Shown here one piece after another: positions 41,347 through 49,722 of a stretch of DNA of 64,000 nt. The stretch covers positions 62,001-126,000 of the forward strand of contig NZ_OY726398.1 in the NCBI RefSeq assembly GCF_963378105.1, given 5' to 3'. The stretch comes from Mycolicibacter sp. MU0102. Its GTDB lineage: Bacteria > Actinomycetota > Actinomycetes > Mycobacteriales > Mycobacteriaceae. The notes under the pieces are model-generated. The model saw nothing but the letters and a program-made list of their open reading frames with translations. It was not told where the DNA came from and did no database searches. The translations under genes and the position numbers were made by a program. Numbering within the stretch: position 1 is the first letter of the stretch; every line of letters begins with the position of its first letter.

Positions 41347-42246
41347 TCAGGCCCCCGCGGTCTTGAGGTTGCAGTCCAGGAACTCCAGCTGATCCGCGAC
41401 AACCCGCTCGAAGGCGTCGCCGACGTAGATGTCGAAGTGGCCTTCGGGGTATCTCTTGACGGTGCCGCGGGGCGCCTTCGCGGCGTAGCGCAGGGTCGGT
41501 CCGGGCGGGGCGACCGAGTCGGTGTCGCAGACGCAGAACAGAATCGGGCACCTCACCTTGGCAGCAAGCCGGCCCGGACGGTAGGCCAGGATCTTCATCC
41601 CGATCCGCGCGGCAACCTCGTTGCGCAGATTCTGTCCCTGCGGAACCAGCTTCAAGTAGCCCGGGTAGGAGTCGGGTGTGCTCATCAGCGCGATGTCTCC
41701 GGGGCGACCGGCGGTCGCCACCATCACCGGCGGATTGCCGAGTCGGGCCGAAGCCAGATCCCGCAACGCCAACAGGGTGATCCGCGCGATGGTCAACGGC
41801 GGAATGGTGCGCGCGGAGGCGATTCCGTCGGTGAAGGGGCATTGCGCCACTACCGCCGCCACCCGCAGTCGCGCCGCGGTGGCGATTACGTGGCCGCCAC
41901 CGAACGACGTGCCCCACAGGCCGATCCGGTTGTGGTCTACGCCGGCCAGGGTGTGCGCGAAGTCGACCGCCGCGGCCCAGTCCGCCAGCTGCTTGCCCAC
42001 GTCGAGCAGTTGGCGGGGAGCGCCGTCGCTGTCGCCGAAGTTGCGGTAATCGAACACCAGGCAGGCGTATCCGGCCGCGGCGAACCGCTCGGCGTAGGCG
42101 TCGAGCCGCATGGTGCGCACCGCGCCCAGGCCATGCGCCATCACCAGCAGCGGGGCGCCGTCGCGCCCGGCGTTGTCGGGGCGGTACAGCCAGGCGCTGA
42201 TACGGTCCGCGCCTGATCGAAACGAGACGTCTTCGCGGATAGCCAT
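41347..42246 (-). CDS. Alpha/beta hydrolase (dienelactone-hydrolase/acyl-transferase-like)
   Basis: A 299-residue hydrolase with oxyanion AHGLGAVR, nucleophile elbow GTSFGGG (Ser at about residue 115), acid in CVCDTDSVAPP and His in YPEGHFDIYVGD. It has a short helical lid (about residues 150-200) and no signal peptide. The start at 42246 is divergent from the FAD oxidase. The substrate is unknown, but an ester or lactone is likely. Confidence 0.85.
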   Translation of the reverse strand: MAIREDVSFRSGADRISAWLYRPDNAGRDGAPLLVMAHGLGAVRTMRLDAYAERFAAAGYACLVFDYRNFGDSDGAPRQLLDVGKQLADWAAAVDFAHTLAGVDHNRIGLWGTSFGGGHVIATAARLRVAAVVAQCPFTDGIASARTIPPLTIARITLLALRDLASARLGNPPVMVATAGRPGDIALMSTPDSYPGYLKLVPQGQNLRNEVAARIGMKILAYRPGRLAAKVRCPILFCVCDTDSVAPPGPTLRYAAKAPRGTVKRYPEGHFDIYVGDAFERVVADQLEFLDCNLKTAGA

Positions 42247-42282
42247 GCTTAAAGGTAGCCCCGCGTGTGGTAAACCGGCTTC

Positions 42283-43659
42283 GTGACCGGGGCGGTGACT
42301 CAAAGCCAGTTTCGGAGCCTTTTGCAGAGCGTGGCGGAGCTGGTGGGCCCCGCCTATGTCACGGACGACCCCGACGTACTGGCCGCGCGCAGCGTCGACT
42401 ACACCGGCCGCTACCGGGGCCGGGCGAGTGCGTTGGTGCGTCCCGGATCTCCCGAGGAAGTCGCCGAGGTGCTGCGGCTCTGCCGCGGCGCCGGCGCACA
42501 CGTCACCGTCCAGGGTGGGCGCACCTCGTTGGTGGCCGGCACCGTCCCCGAACACGACGACGTGCTGCTGTCCACCGAGCGGCTGAACACCGTCGGTGAG
42601 GTCGACGTGGTCGAACGACGGGTGAGTGTGGGGGCGGGCGCCACGCTCGCGGCGGTGCGGCGCGCCGCGGCCGATGCCGGGCTGATCTTCGGTGTCGACC
42701 TGACCGCCCGGGATACCGCCACGGTCGGCGGCATGGCCTCCACCAACGCCGGTGGGCTGTACACCGTGCACTACGGCAACATGGGCGAGCAGCTACTCGG
42801 TCTGCAGGTGGCGCTGCCGGACGGCGCGCTGGTGCATCGGCATAGCGCGGTGCGCTCCGACAACACCGGCTACGACCTGCCGGCACTGTTCGTCGGGGCC
42901 GAAGGCACCCTGGGCGTCATCACCGCGCTGGACCTGCGGCTGCATCCCGTCCCGGCGCACCGGGTGACGGCGGTCTGCGGCTTCGCGGAGCTGCAGGATC
43001 TGGTCGATGCGGCGCGAATCTTTCGCGATCTGGACGGCGTCGCGACGCTGGAGTTGATCGACGCGCGCGTCGCCGCGCTGACCGGGGAGCGGCTCGGGAT
43101 CGGCGCCCCGGTGCGCGGTGACTGGCTATTGCTGGTGGAACTGACCGGCGACACCGACCAGACCGACCGCCTCGCCGACCTGCTGGCGCAGGTGCGATCC
43201 TGCGACGAGCCCGCGGTGGGTGTGGACCTTGCGACCGGGCAGCGGCTCTGGCGGGTGCGCGAGGCGATCGCCGATGTGTTGGGTGCCTTCGGGCCGCCGG
43301 TGAAGTTCGACGTGTCCCTGCCCTTGGCGGCGGTCGCCGGATTCGCCGCGGCGGCGAGCACGGTGGTGCAACGGCATGCGCCGGAGGCGCTTCCGGTGCT
43401 GTTCGGCCATATCGGCGAGGGCAACCTGCACTTCAACGTGCTGCGTTGCTCAGCATCGGCCGAGGCGGGCCTGTACGCGGCGATGATGACGCTCATCGCC
43501 GACTGCGGCGGCAACGTCAGTTCCGAACACGGGGTGGGCAGCCGCAAACGGGCCTACCTGGCGATGTCGCGCGGGCCGGACGACATCGCCGCGATGCGGA
43601 CGATCAAGGCCGCGTTCGATCCGACCGGCTACCTCAATGCCGCGGTGCTCTTCGACTAG
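42283..43659 (+). CDS. FAD-linked oxidase, D-lactate/glycolate dehydrogenase type (Rv0161-like)
   Basis: A 458-residue flavoprotein with an N-terminal FAD-binding type 4 (PCMH) domain (VTVQGGRTSLVAG, GGMASTNAGGLYTVHYGNMG) and a C-terminal FAD-oxidase domain (FGHIGEGNLHFNV, VSSEHGVGSRKR). These are the conserved cofactor and substrate-His motifs of D-2-hydroxyacid dehydrogenases. It starts with GTG. The position corresponds to Rv0161. Its end overlaps the convergent TetR gene by 4 bases. Confidence 0.9.
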   Translation: MTGAVTQSQFRSLLQSVAELVGPAYVTDDPDVLAARSVDYTGRYRGRASALVRPGSPEEVAEVLRLCRGAGAHVTVQGGRTSLVAGTVPEHDDVLLSTERLNTVGEVDVVERRVSVGAGATLAAVRRAAADAGLIFGVDLTARDTATVGGMASTNAGGLYTVHYGNMGEQLLGLQVALPDGALVHRHSAVRSDNTGYDLPALFVGAEGTLGVITALDLRLHPVPAHRVTAVCGFAELQDLVDAARIFRDLDGVATLELIDARVAALTGERLGIGAPVRGDWLLLVELTGDTDQTDRLADLLAQVRSCDEPAVGVDLATGQRLWRVREAIADVLGAFGPPVKFDVSLPLAAVAGFAAAASTVVQRHAPEALPVLFGHIGEGNLHFNVLRCSASAEAGLYAAMMTLIADCGGNVSSEHGVGSRKRAYLAMSRGPDDIAAMRTIKAAFDPTGYLNAAVLFD

Positions 43660-44192
43660 TCGCGGTGCTTGATGCCGACGGCCTGACGCAGCTGGGCCAG
43701 GAACTGCTCGGAGTCGTCGCTGCGAATGATGTAGTGCGAGATGGCGATCCGGATCGCGGCGGCCGCTTTCACCGGGGCATCCGGCCCGGTCAGCATCCGC
43801 TGCAGGCCCTCGCGCATCGGCACGATGATGCGGGTGAAGTCGGCGAGCACGTGCTTGGGCTCGATGTCGATCATTCGCACACCCGTGTACGAGTGCTGGT
43901 AGTCGACGATGAAACGCAGTGCGGCATCGAGCTTTTCGGTGCCCTTGAGTCCTTCGGTGGCGCGGGCGATCCCGCTGTCGAAGATGTGCCGCTCGTAACG
44001 GGAGAACGCTGAAATCAGCTCTTCCTTCGAAGGGAACCATCGATACAGGGTGGGCCGGGAGACCCCGGCTTGGGAGGCCACCTCGGACAGGCTGAGCTTG
44101 GTCATCCCATTGCGCCCGAGCACCTCGGCGGTGGCCGCGAGGATCCGCTGCCGGGTCGAGCTGTCGGGGCCGTCCACCGTGCTGCGGGTCAT
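43656..44192 (-). CDS. TetR-family regulator, likely controller of the 43.7-54.9 kb cluster
   Basis: A 178-residue TetR regulator. The helix-turn-helix is AATAEVLGRNGMTKLSLSEV then GVSRPTLYRWFPSKEELIS. It is divergent from an SDR-like gene and the gap between them contains TTACA-N14-TGTCA, an element repeated with identical spacing at two other divergent promoters of the cluster. This suggests that it controls the cluster and itself. The ligand-binding half contains FTRIIVPMREGLQRML; the ligand is unknown. Confidence 0.85.
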   Translation of the reverse strand: MTRSTVDGPDSSTRQRILAATAEVLGRNGMTKLSLSEVASQAGVSRPTLYRWFPSKEELISAFSRYERHIFDSGIARATEGLKGTEKLDAALRFIVDYQHSYTGVRMIDIEPKHVLADFTRIIVPMREGLQRMLTGPDAPVKAAAAIRIAISHYIIRSDDSEQFLAQLRQAVGIKHRD

Positions 44193-44202
44193 AGCGGAGA
44201 CT

Positions 44203-44226
44203 TTACAAAAAATAGCGAGAGTGTCA
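44203..44226. promoter_or_regulatory. Cluster operator site 1 (TetR/SDR intergenic)
   Basis: TTACA at 44203-44207 and TGTCA at 44222-44226 are separated by 14 bases. CTTTACAAAA and TGTCACGCT are shared word for word with site 2. Confidence 0.65.
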
Positions 44227-44298
44227 CGCTGGTTCGGTGCCTGGACATCGTTCCTCACCGTCACGGGCCCCGGGGGATCGGGCCGTAGGGCAATTATT

Positions 44299-44952
44299 GT
44301 GATCGAGGCGCCGCAAGTCACGTGCGAGAAACGCACGCATCCGCCGCGCGCCGTGATGATCGTCATCGAAGCGGCCGGCATCGGCCAGGTGGCCGCGGCC
44401 CAGTTGGCCGCCCAAGGACACCTGGTGCTGATCGGTGGTCGACGAATAGAGGAGTCCGAACGGTTCGCGGCGCAGCTTCGAGACCGCGGCGGCAGCGCCT
44501 TCGCCGCCCAACTCGATCTCGCCGAGCCGCGGTCGATCAACCAGTTCCTTACCGCCGCGCACTATCTCATCGGCACCCCGGACGTGCTCATCACCGATGT
44601 CGGTCTCGCCGGCCCGGCGGGGGAGAGCCCGGACAGTACCGGAGTAGGTGCGCAAACCCTGGCCACCCGGGTGATCCCCGCGATGATCGCCCGGGGCAGC
44701 GGCGACATCGTGCTGGTCGGCCCGGAGTTGGCCGGGGTGAGCTGCGCCGCCGCCCAGCGCAAGGTTGACGCTTGGCTGGCGGCCTTGGACGCGGAGTTCG
44801 TCGGCACCGGAGTGCGGGCGTCGGTGGTGCGCTCGGCCCAGCCGGGTGCCGTCGCGTGCGCCGCTGAGGCCGGCCGCCTGCTCGCCGGAATGGCTACCGA
44901 GTCGCGGCTGCGTCTGGTCGAATTGCTCCCGGCGGAGCGAGCGGCCCGCTAA
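44299..44952 (+). CDS. SDR-like protein lacking the catalytic Tyr
   Basis: A 217-residue protein with a Rossmann start (VMIVIEAAGIGQVAAAQLAA) and SDR-like strands (GHLVLIGGRR, AAQLDLAEPRSINQFLTAAH, GTPDVLITDVGLAG, DIVLVGPELAG). The cofactor motif is degenerate: the TGxxxGxG consensus is reduced to AAGIG. Where YxxxK is expected, the sequence is AAAQRK, so the catalytic Tyr is missing. It is probably non-catalytic or uses another chemistry. The start is uncertain: GTG 44299, or ATG 44356 nearer the first strand. It is the divergent partner of the TetR gene and shares operator site 1. Confidence 0.7.
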   Translation: MIEAPQVTCEKRTHPPRAVMIVIEAAGIGQVAAAQLAAQGHLVLIGGRRIEESERFAAQLRDRGGSAFAAQLDLAEPRSINQFLTAAHYLIGTPDVLITDVGLAGPAGESPDSTGVGAQTLATRVIPAMIARGSGDIVLVGPELAGVSCAAAQRKVDAWLAALDAEFVGTGVRASVVRSAQPGAVACAAEAGRLLAGMATESRLRLVELLPAERAAR

Positions 44953-45755
44953 CGCCGGCGCACCAGGACTGACTGCGCAATGCCCGCCACCGCGCCCTGC
45001 TGATCGAACAGGGTGCCGATGGTCGTCCCGATGCCGTCGGGGCCGTAGTTGGTCTCGGCCCGGATGCCGATCCATTCGCCGTCGGGAATCCGGTGCACGT
45101 GCACCACCAGGTCGGTGTTGAGGAACGTCCACTTTCTGATGTCGAGCTTGGTGCCGACCCCGTTGGCGTCGTCGGCCACGGCGAACAGCCGTTGCAGCGG
45201 AGTCATGGCTTCACCCTTGACCAGGTCCACGATCGGTGAGATCCAGGATTCACCGGCGCCGGGGGCCAACGGCGTGGTCAGCCACCGCCAGTCGAGGCTG
45301 TGCACGTAGTTGCGGTCCCAGTTCTGCTGCATGTTGTTGCTTTGTGCCTCACTGACCGGCCGCAGCGGTGGAGCCGACGCGTGCTGCACGTCGCCGGTGT
45401 CCAATGTCTGCAACCGCCAACCCGATGCCCGGGCGACCGGTCGCGGCAGCTGGTCGGGGCCCGGTGCCAGCATCTCGGCGCTGACCAGTTCGATCTGCTT
45501 GCCGGCCCGGTCCACCTGGCTGCGCACCCACAGCGCGCCTTCGGCCGGCACCGGCCCCAGCAGGTCGATGCTGACCCGGCTGAGCCGGGTGTCGTCGCGC
45601 GGCGCCAGGCGTTCCAGTGCCCGCACCAGCAAGGCTGAAACCGGTGCAGCGTGCTGGATCTGGGCCGACCACGTGCCGCGCACCAGATCGGTGGCAGCGA
45701 ACTTCTGTCCCCGCGGATCGGCGGCGTCCAGCAACTCGTAGTAGGAGTCGGTCAT
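44949..45755 (-). CDS. Acyl-CoA thioesterase family protein (double hot-dog)
   Basis: A 268-residue thioesterase-like protein. WSAQIQHAAPVSALLVRALER and RLSRVSIDLLGPVPAEGALW form the first hot-dog and KWTFLNTDLVVHVHRIPDG plus DQQGAVAGIAQSVLVRRR the second. This is the TesB-like 2 type found in lipid catabolic clusters, which releases free acids from CoA esters. It follows the SMP-30 lactonase gene by 10 bp on the same strand and is controlled from operator site 2. Confidence 0.85.
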   Translation of the reverse strand: MTDSYYELLDAADPRGQKFAATDLVRGTWSAQIQHAAPVSALLVRALERLAPRDDTRLSRVSIDLLGPVPAEGALWVRSQVDRAGKQIELVSAEMLAPGPDQLPRPVARASGWRLQTLDTGDVQHASAPPLRPVSEAQSNNMQQNWDRNYVHSLDWRWLTTPLAPGAGESWISPIVDLVKGEAMTPLQRLFAVADDANGVGTKLDIRKWTFLNTDLVVHVHRIPDGEWIGIRAETNYGPDGIGTTIGTLFDQQGAVAGIAQSVLVRRR

Positions 45756-45765
45756 CGAATCCCTT

Positions 45766-46635
45766 TCAGGGCAGTCCGGCGCCGGAAATCTCCACGGTCA
45801 CCGTGTCCAAGCGCGAGTCGCGGGTGCCGATCAGGCGCTTCGGGTAGGCGGTGGGGCTTGACAGCAGGAACAGCGTGCGGCGGTTCGGTCCGCCCAGCGC
45901 GCACGCGATCGCGGCCCGCTCGCCGGTTGCGATCCGGTCGGTCACCGCGCCACCCTCGGTGATGCGCTCGAACTGATTGGCCAGGGTCATCGCCGTCCAG
46001 ACCCCGCCGGCGGCGTCCAGCGCAATGCCGTCCGGTGGTCCGTCCAACCCGTCGGCGAACACTCGGCGTTCACTCAGCCCGCCGTCGGCGTCGATGGTGA
46101 ACCGGGTGAGCCGGCGGCCCATCGACTCGGCGACGATCAGCGTGCCGCCGTCCGGGGTGATCGCCATTCCGTTGGGAAAGTCGAGATCCTCGGCGACGAG
46201 GTGCACGCTGGCGTCGGGATCGACGCGTACCAGCACCCCGCCGGAGTAGGCCTGTGACCCGATATAGCTGCGCCCGGCCGCGTCCACCACCATGTCGCCG
46301 AGGTCGGCCGGTACCTGCCCGCTCAGATCGACCAGCGTGGTCACGGTGTCACCGTCGTAGCAGAGCACCTGGCGGTCGGAGGCCGAGGCGATCACCAGCG
46401 ATCCGTCCGGCCGGAAACCCAGCCCGCTGGGGGTATGTCCCGGCAGTGGCACGGTGGTCATCGAGCCGCGCAGGTTCACGGTGTGGATCGCCTCGCCGAG
46501 CATGTCCGAGAACCACAGCAGGCCCTCGAACCAGCGCGGCCCCTCCCCGAAGCAGAAGCCGCCGGCCAGCGGTGCAGGGGGCGACTTGGAGCCCGGGTTG
46601 TCCTGCTGTGAACTCGTTTCGGCGATACCCAACAC
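45766..46635 (-). CDS. SMP-30/gluconolactonase-type lactonase
   Basis: A 289-residue six-bladed beta-propeller protein. FCFGEGPRWFEGLLWFSD has the metal-binding Glu, DFPNGMAITPDGGTL the Asn and GPPDGIALDAAGGVW the Asp that coordinate calcium or zinc in this family. Members hydrolyse lactones; in this cluster it could open the lactone made by the Baeyer-Villiger monooxygenase at 53391. The start is a GTG. It is divergent from the second thioesterase gene. Confidence 0.88.
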   Translation of the reverse strand: MLGIAETSSQQDNPGSKSPPAPLAGGFCFGEGPRWFEGLLWFSDMLGEAIHTVNLRGSMTTVPLPGHTPSGLGFRPDGSLVIASASDRQVLCYDGDTVTTLVDLSGQVPADLGDMVVDAAGRSYIGSQAYSGGVLVRVDPDASVHLVAEDLDFPNGMAITPDGGTLIVAESMGRRLTRFTIDADGGLSERRVFADGLDGPPDGIALDAAGGVWTAMTLANQFERITEGGAVTDRIATGERAAIACALGGPNRRTLFLLSSPTAYPKRLIGTRDSRLDTVTVEISGAGLP

Positions 46636-46680
46636 TGTCGCCCTCCTGTCCGGCGGCCGCGGGTGCGGTCAGAGCCTACT

Positions 46681-46704
46681 TTACAAAATGCGGCTGAAAT
46701 GTCA
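46681..46704. promoter_or_regulatory. Cluster operator site 2 (lactonase/thioesterase intergenic)
   Basis: TTACA at 46681-46685 and TGTCA at 46700-46704 with a 14-base gap, in the 79-bp space between divergent genes. It is nearly the same sequence as site 1. Confidence 0.65.
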
Positions 46705-46714
46705 CGCTCGCGGA

Positions 46715-47614
46715 ATGTCTGAAGCATCTCCGGCCACCGAGACTTCCCCCGCGGCGCAATGGTCGGTAAGCGGCCTGCTGGACCTATTCGAGGTGACGGA
46801 GGACGGCCCGGACCGGTTCACCGGCGCGACCGGCCTGGCCGGCGACGACGAGCGCCAAGTCGTGGAGGGCACCCAGCTGCTGGCGCAGGCCATCGTCGCG
46901 GCGGCGAAACGCTTCGGCGACAAGTCCGTCCGATCGGTGCACGCGGTGTTCGCCCGGGCTGTGCTGGTGGGACCGGCGGCCGAATACGTGATCGACGTGG
47001 TCAGCGAGGGGCGCTCAACGGCCACTGCGGTGGTCTCGGTACTGCAGAACGGCAAGCGCTGCGCAACCATCACTGTGCTGGCCGATGTCCCGACGGCCGA
47101 CGTGATCACCCACTACCTGCCGCGGCCCGATGTGGCAGCCCCCGCGCAGGCCAACCCCTGTGTCATGCCGATGACCGGACGTCAGGTGCGCCTGGTCGAC
47201 GTCGTCGACGTCAATAGCCCCGACGAGGTGGGTCCGCCGGAGCTCTACGCCTGGCTGCACTACGAGCCCATTCCCGCCCGCGACGACCTCGCCAAAGCGC
47301 TGATCGCTTACTTCACTGGACATTTGGGCATCTCGACGACGATGCGCGCGCACGCGGGGATCGGCACCAGTCAGTCGCACCTGACGGTGTCCACCGCTCC
47401 GATGACGGTCACGGTGAGCTTCCACGAACCGGTGCGCTGGGACGGCTGGATCCTCTACAGCCACGAAAGCACCCAGGTAGGTGCGGGCATGTCCTACGTT
47501 CGCGGCACCGTGCACACCGAGGATGGTGCCCTTCTCGCCTCGTTTGCCCAGGACGGCCTGATCCGGCCGCTGCGCACCAGCGACAACAAGATCGCCGAGC
47601 ACTCGCGGCTATAG
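46715..47614 (+). CDS. Acyl-CoA thioesterase II (TesB-like)
   Basis: A 299-residue double hot-dog thioesterase. VVEGTQLLAQAIVAAAKRF and VRSVHAVFARAVLVG match the first TesB repeat, with VSVLQNGKRCATITVLADV closing it; the second repeat includes HAGIGTSQSHLTVSTAP and GWILYSHESTQVGAG. It hydrolyses CoA esters of medium or long acids. It is placed alone on the plus strand, facing the DUF427 gene, whose stop it overlaps by 6 bp. Confidence 0.88.
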   Translation: MSEASPATETSPAAQWSVSGLLDLFEVTEDGPDRFTGATGLAGDDERQVVEGTQLLAQAIVAAAKRFGDKSVRSVHAVFARAVLVGPAAEYVIDVVSEGRSTATAVVSVLQNGKRCATITVLADVPTADVITHYLPRPDVAAPAQANPCVMPMTGRQVRLVDVVDVNSPDEVGPPELYAWLHYEPIPARDDLAKALIAYFTGHLGISTTMRAHAGIGTSQSHLTVSTAPMTVTVSFHEPVRWDGWILYSHESTQVGAGMSYVRGTVHTEDGALLASFAQDGLIRPLRTSDNKIAEHSRL

Positions 47615-48304
47615 CCGCGGGCGCCCGGTCGCGGCGGGCAGTTCAGCGAAACCGCCGACGAGCGACAGATCAAAGCTGAAAAGACCTGCGATGGGCGCAC
47701 TCTCGGGCAGCGGGTCCGGGTAGCTCCAGGCCACGTCCGGTACGACGGTGTCTCCGACGACCGCGGACCAATATCGGGCGTACCCCTTGTAGTTGCAGTA
47801 GGTCGACGTCGCCGAAGCCTGCAACAGATCCGTGCGGACATGGTCCGGGGCGACGTACAGCCGCGGAGCAAGGGCGGTCTCGAACAGGATCACGGTGTCA
47901 TCGGTATCCACCAGCGACACCCCGTCAACGTCGACCCGCAATGCGCGCCGGGTGGGTCGGCAATCAACCCGGTGATAGGGGTTCGGCGGGTAGTGCACCA
48001 GCCGCCGGCCCTCCTCGAACCAGGTGTCCACGGCGTCCCACGGCACCTGCACGAAGCCCGGTGCCTCGGGCAGCGCCCGATGCGGAAGATCGCCGACGGC
48101 ATCCGCGGGGAAGGCGTAGCCCAGCGGCTCGCCCTGGCGATGCACCAGCAACGCGCTTTCGGTGTCGATCACGGTGCGCTCACCGCGGCGTGCCCGCACG
48201 CGGCGCGGATGCGGTTCGACGTACACCAGAGTGCCGGTGATCTCCGGGGCGAACCAGCCGGCGCGCTCGGTGCTCAACGGGCCCTGCCCGGCAACCAGAC
48301 TCAT
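47609..48304 (-). CDS. DUF427 protein with two domain copies
   Basis: A 231-residue protein. An incomplete N-terminal DUF427-like half (YVEPHPRRVRARRGERTVID) is followed by a full C-terminal DUF427 domain with STYCNYKGYARYWSAVVGD. The larger size contrasts with the 131-residue single-domain protein at 32761. The ATG at 48304 has GGGAG upstream. The role is unknown; it shares the divergent promoter with the P450 operon, which links it to the same pathway. Confidence 0.85.
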   Translation of the reverse strand: MSLVAGQGPLSTERAGWFAPEITGTLVYVEPHPRRVRARRGERTVIDTESALLVHRQGEPLGYAFPADAVGDLPHRALPEAPGFVQVPWDAVDTWFEEGRRLVHYPPNPYHRVDCRPTRRALRVDVDGVSLVDTDDTVILFETALAPRLYVAPDHVRTDLLQASATSTYCNYKGYARYWSAVVGDTVVPDVAWSYPDPLPESAPIAGLFSFDLSLVGGFAELPAATGRPRL

Positions 48305-48336
48305 TTCACTCCCACCCGTGTTCGCCTCATTCGGCT

Positions 48337-48360
48337 TTACAAATTTAGCTTCAACTGTAA
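48337..48360. promoter_or_regulatory. Cluster operator site 3 (DUF427/P450 operon intergenic)
   Basis: TTACA at 48337-48341 and TGTAA at 48356-48360 form a perfect inverted repeat with a 14-base gap, the best of the three sites. TTTACA followed by TAATAT at 16-base spacing could also be read as a promoter, so operator and promoter may overlap. Confidence 0.65.
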
Positions 48361-48448
48361 TATCTCGGAGAAGTTGTGCTGCGCGGCCGGACAGTTCGCC
48401 CGGCCGGCGGCACCGTCTGAGATTCTCACGACGAGCTGGGATGATGCG

Positions 48449-49006
48449 ATGACGAGTACCGCTGCGGCCCTGGATTCCTTGGCGCAGGACCACTACCTCC
48501 GCTACCGCCTCGATGTCATCGCCCCCGATGTCGCCAGCCTGGTGCACGCGGCCGGCGGGTGGCTGTATCACCGTGCGGCGACCGGCTGGGACGTGCGAGT
48601 GCTGGTGTCGCCGCACCAGGACCTCCGACCGTTGCAGATCTTGGGCCTCAATACGGCAGACCTCGAGACGGAGCTGTCTGCGTCCGGCAGCGACGCACCC
48701 GGGCACAGCCTGGCGGTGGTCGCCGACGCTCTTACGGCCGATCCCCGGATCGGCGCGCGGGTACACCACGCGCTGCGGAACAGCCTGACCGAGGTCGTGA
48801 TGTGGGGTGAGCGCTGGCCGCTGGAGGTCAGCCATCGGCTCAGCACCGTGCAGCACCTGCCCACCGTGGCGGGCCAGGCGTTCAAGCGGCAGGCGTTGGC
48901 TGCCGCCGATGGCGGGCACGCGGCACCATTCGACGGCCCGGAGATATTCCGTAGCGACCAGAAGCATTGCCTGCCGGTCAATTCCGACCTGGTCCCGGTC
49001 GGCTGA
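48449..49006 (+). CDS. Unrecognised protein, first gene of the P450 operon
   Basis: A 185-residue protein that I do not recognise. It starts TAAALDSLAQDHYLRYRLDV, has a strand-rich middle (GGWLYHRAATGWDVRVLVSP, LRPLQILGL) and a C-terminal part with LSTVQHLPTVAGQAFKRQAL. There is no signal peptide, transmembrane helix or obvious metal site. Its stop overlaps the next start (TGATG), so it is made together with the NIPSNAP-like protein and P450. The shape suggests a regulatory or accessory protein, but this is a guess. Confidence 0.75.
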   Translation: MTSTAAALDSLAQDHYLRYRLDVIAPDVASLVHAAGGWLYHRAATGWDVRVLVSPHQDLRPLQILGLNTADLETELSASGSDAPGHSLAVVADALTADPRIGARVHHALRNSLTEVVMWGERWPLEVSHRLSTVQHLPTVAGQAFKRQALAAADGGHAAPFDGPEIFRSDQKHCLPVNSDLVPVG

Positions 49007-49722
49007 TGCGCAAGCACTACAACCACACCCTGCTCTACCTGCACGAGACGATCGATCTGGGCCGCGGCCTGCGCGACGAGTTCACCCGCAACTTCACCGA
49101 GATCTACCAGCCGATGATGGCCGAGCTGGGTGCGCGCCTGTTCGCGCTGTGGGAGTCCACCGCCTACAACGGGCACTGGCCCCAGGTCACGATCATCTGG
49201 GAGATCGACGCGTTCGCCGACTACGCCCGAATCGGGCGGGCGCAGAGCCGCGGCGGCAGCCACGCCCAGAGTGCGGCCGAATGGTCGGCCTACCTCGCCG
49301 GAATCGGAGCCTCGGGGGAGGGCCGCATCATGTACCCCGGCCCGCATAACAAAACCCTGGCCGCGTTACGCGCGGCCGACTTCGACGCGACCGTGGTCAT
49401 CCAGGAGATCATGCAGACCAAGCCTGGTCGCCAGGACGACTACATCCGGGAACTGGAACGGCTGTATGTGCCGTGGTCGGAGAGCACCGGAAAACGCTGG
49501 CTCGGTTCGTTCACCACCACGTTCCGCTACAACGAGGTCATCCACTACTGGGCACTGGACGGCGGCTGGGACTGCTTCGCCGAGCATTACCCGTCGTGGA
49601 AGGACCATCCGCCGGCGGAGATCGTGACGTGGATGAGTGTGGCGCCCGCATTACGCGACGGCTGGGAGGATTCGATCCTGCAGGCCCTGCCCCCGTCCCC
49701 GCTGCAGCGAGACGCCTCGTGA
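49006..49722 (+). CDS. NIPSNAP-like/dimeric alpha-beta barrel repeat protein
   Basis: A 238-residue protein with two similar halves. Each has a strand, a long helix and a closing strand: LLYLHETIDLGRGLRDEFTR...VTIIWEIDAFADYARI in the first and VVIQEIMQTKPGRQDDYIRE...VIHYWALDGGWDCFAEH in the second. This is the layout of tandem ferredoxin-like folds such as NIPSNAP or monooxygenase-like alpha-beta barrels. It lies between overlapping genes, just before a P450 (GTGA overlap), and could be a product-binding or cofactor-independent oxygenase. The family assignment is tentative. Confidence 0.7.
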   Translation: MRKHYNHTLLYLHETIDLGRGLRDEFTRNFTEIYQPMMAELGARLFALWESTAYNGHWPQVTIIWEIDAFADYARIGRAQSRGGSHAQSAAEWSAYLAGIGASGEGRIMYPGPHNKTLAALRAADFDATVVIQEIMQTKPGRQDDYIRELERLYVPWSESTGKRWLGSFTTTFRYNEVIHYWALDGGWDCFAEHYPSWKDHPPAEIVTWMSVAPALRDGWEDSILQALPPSPLQRDAS

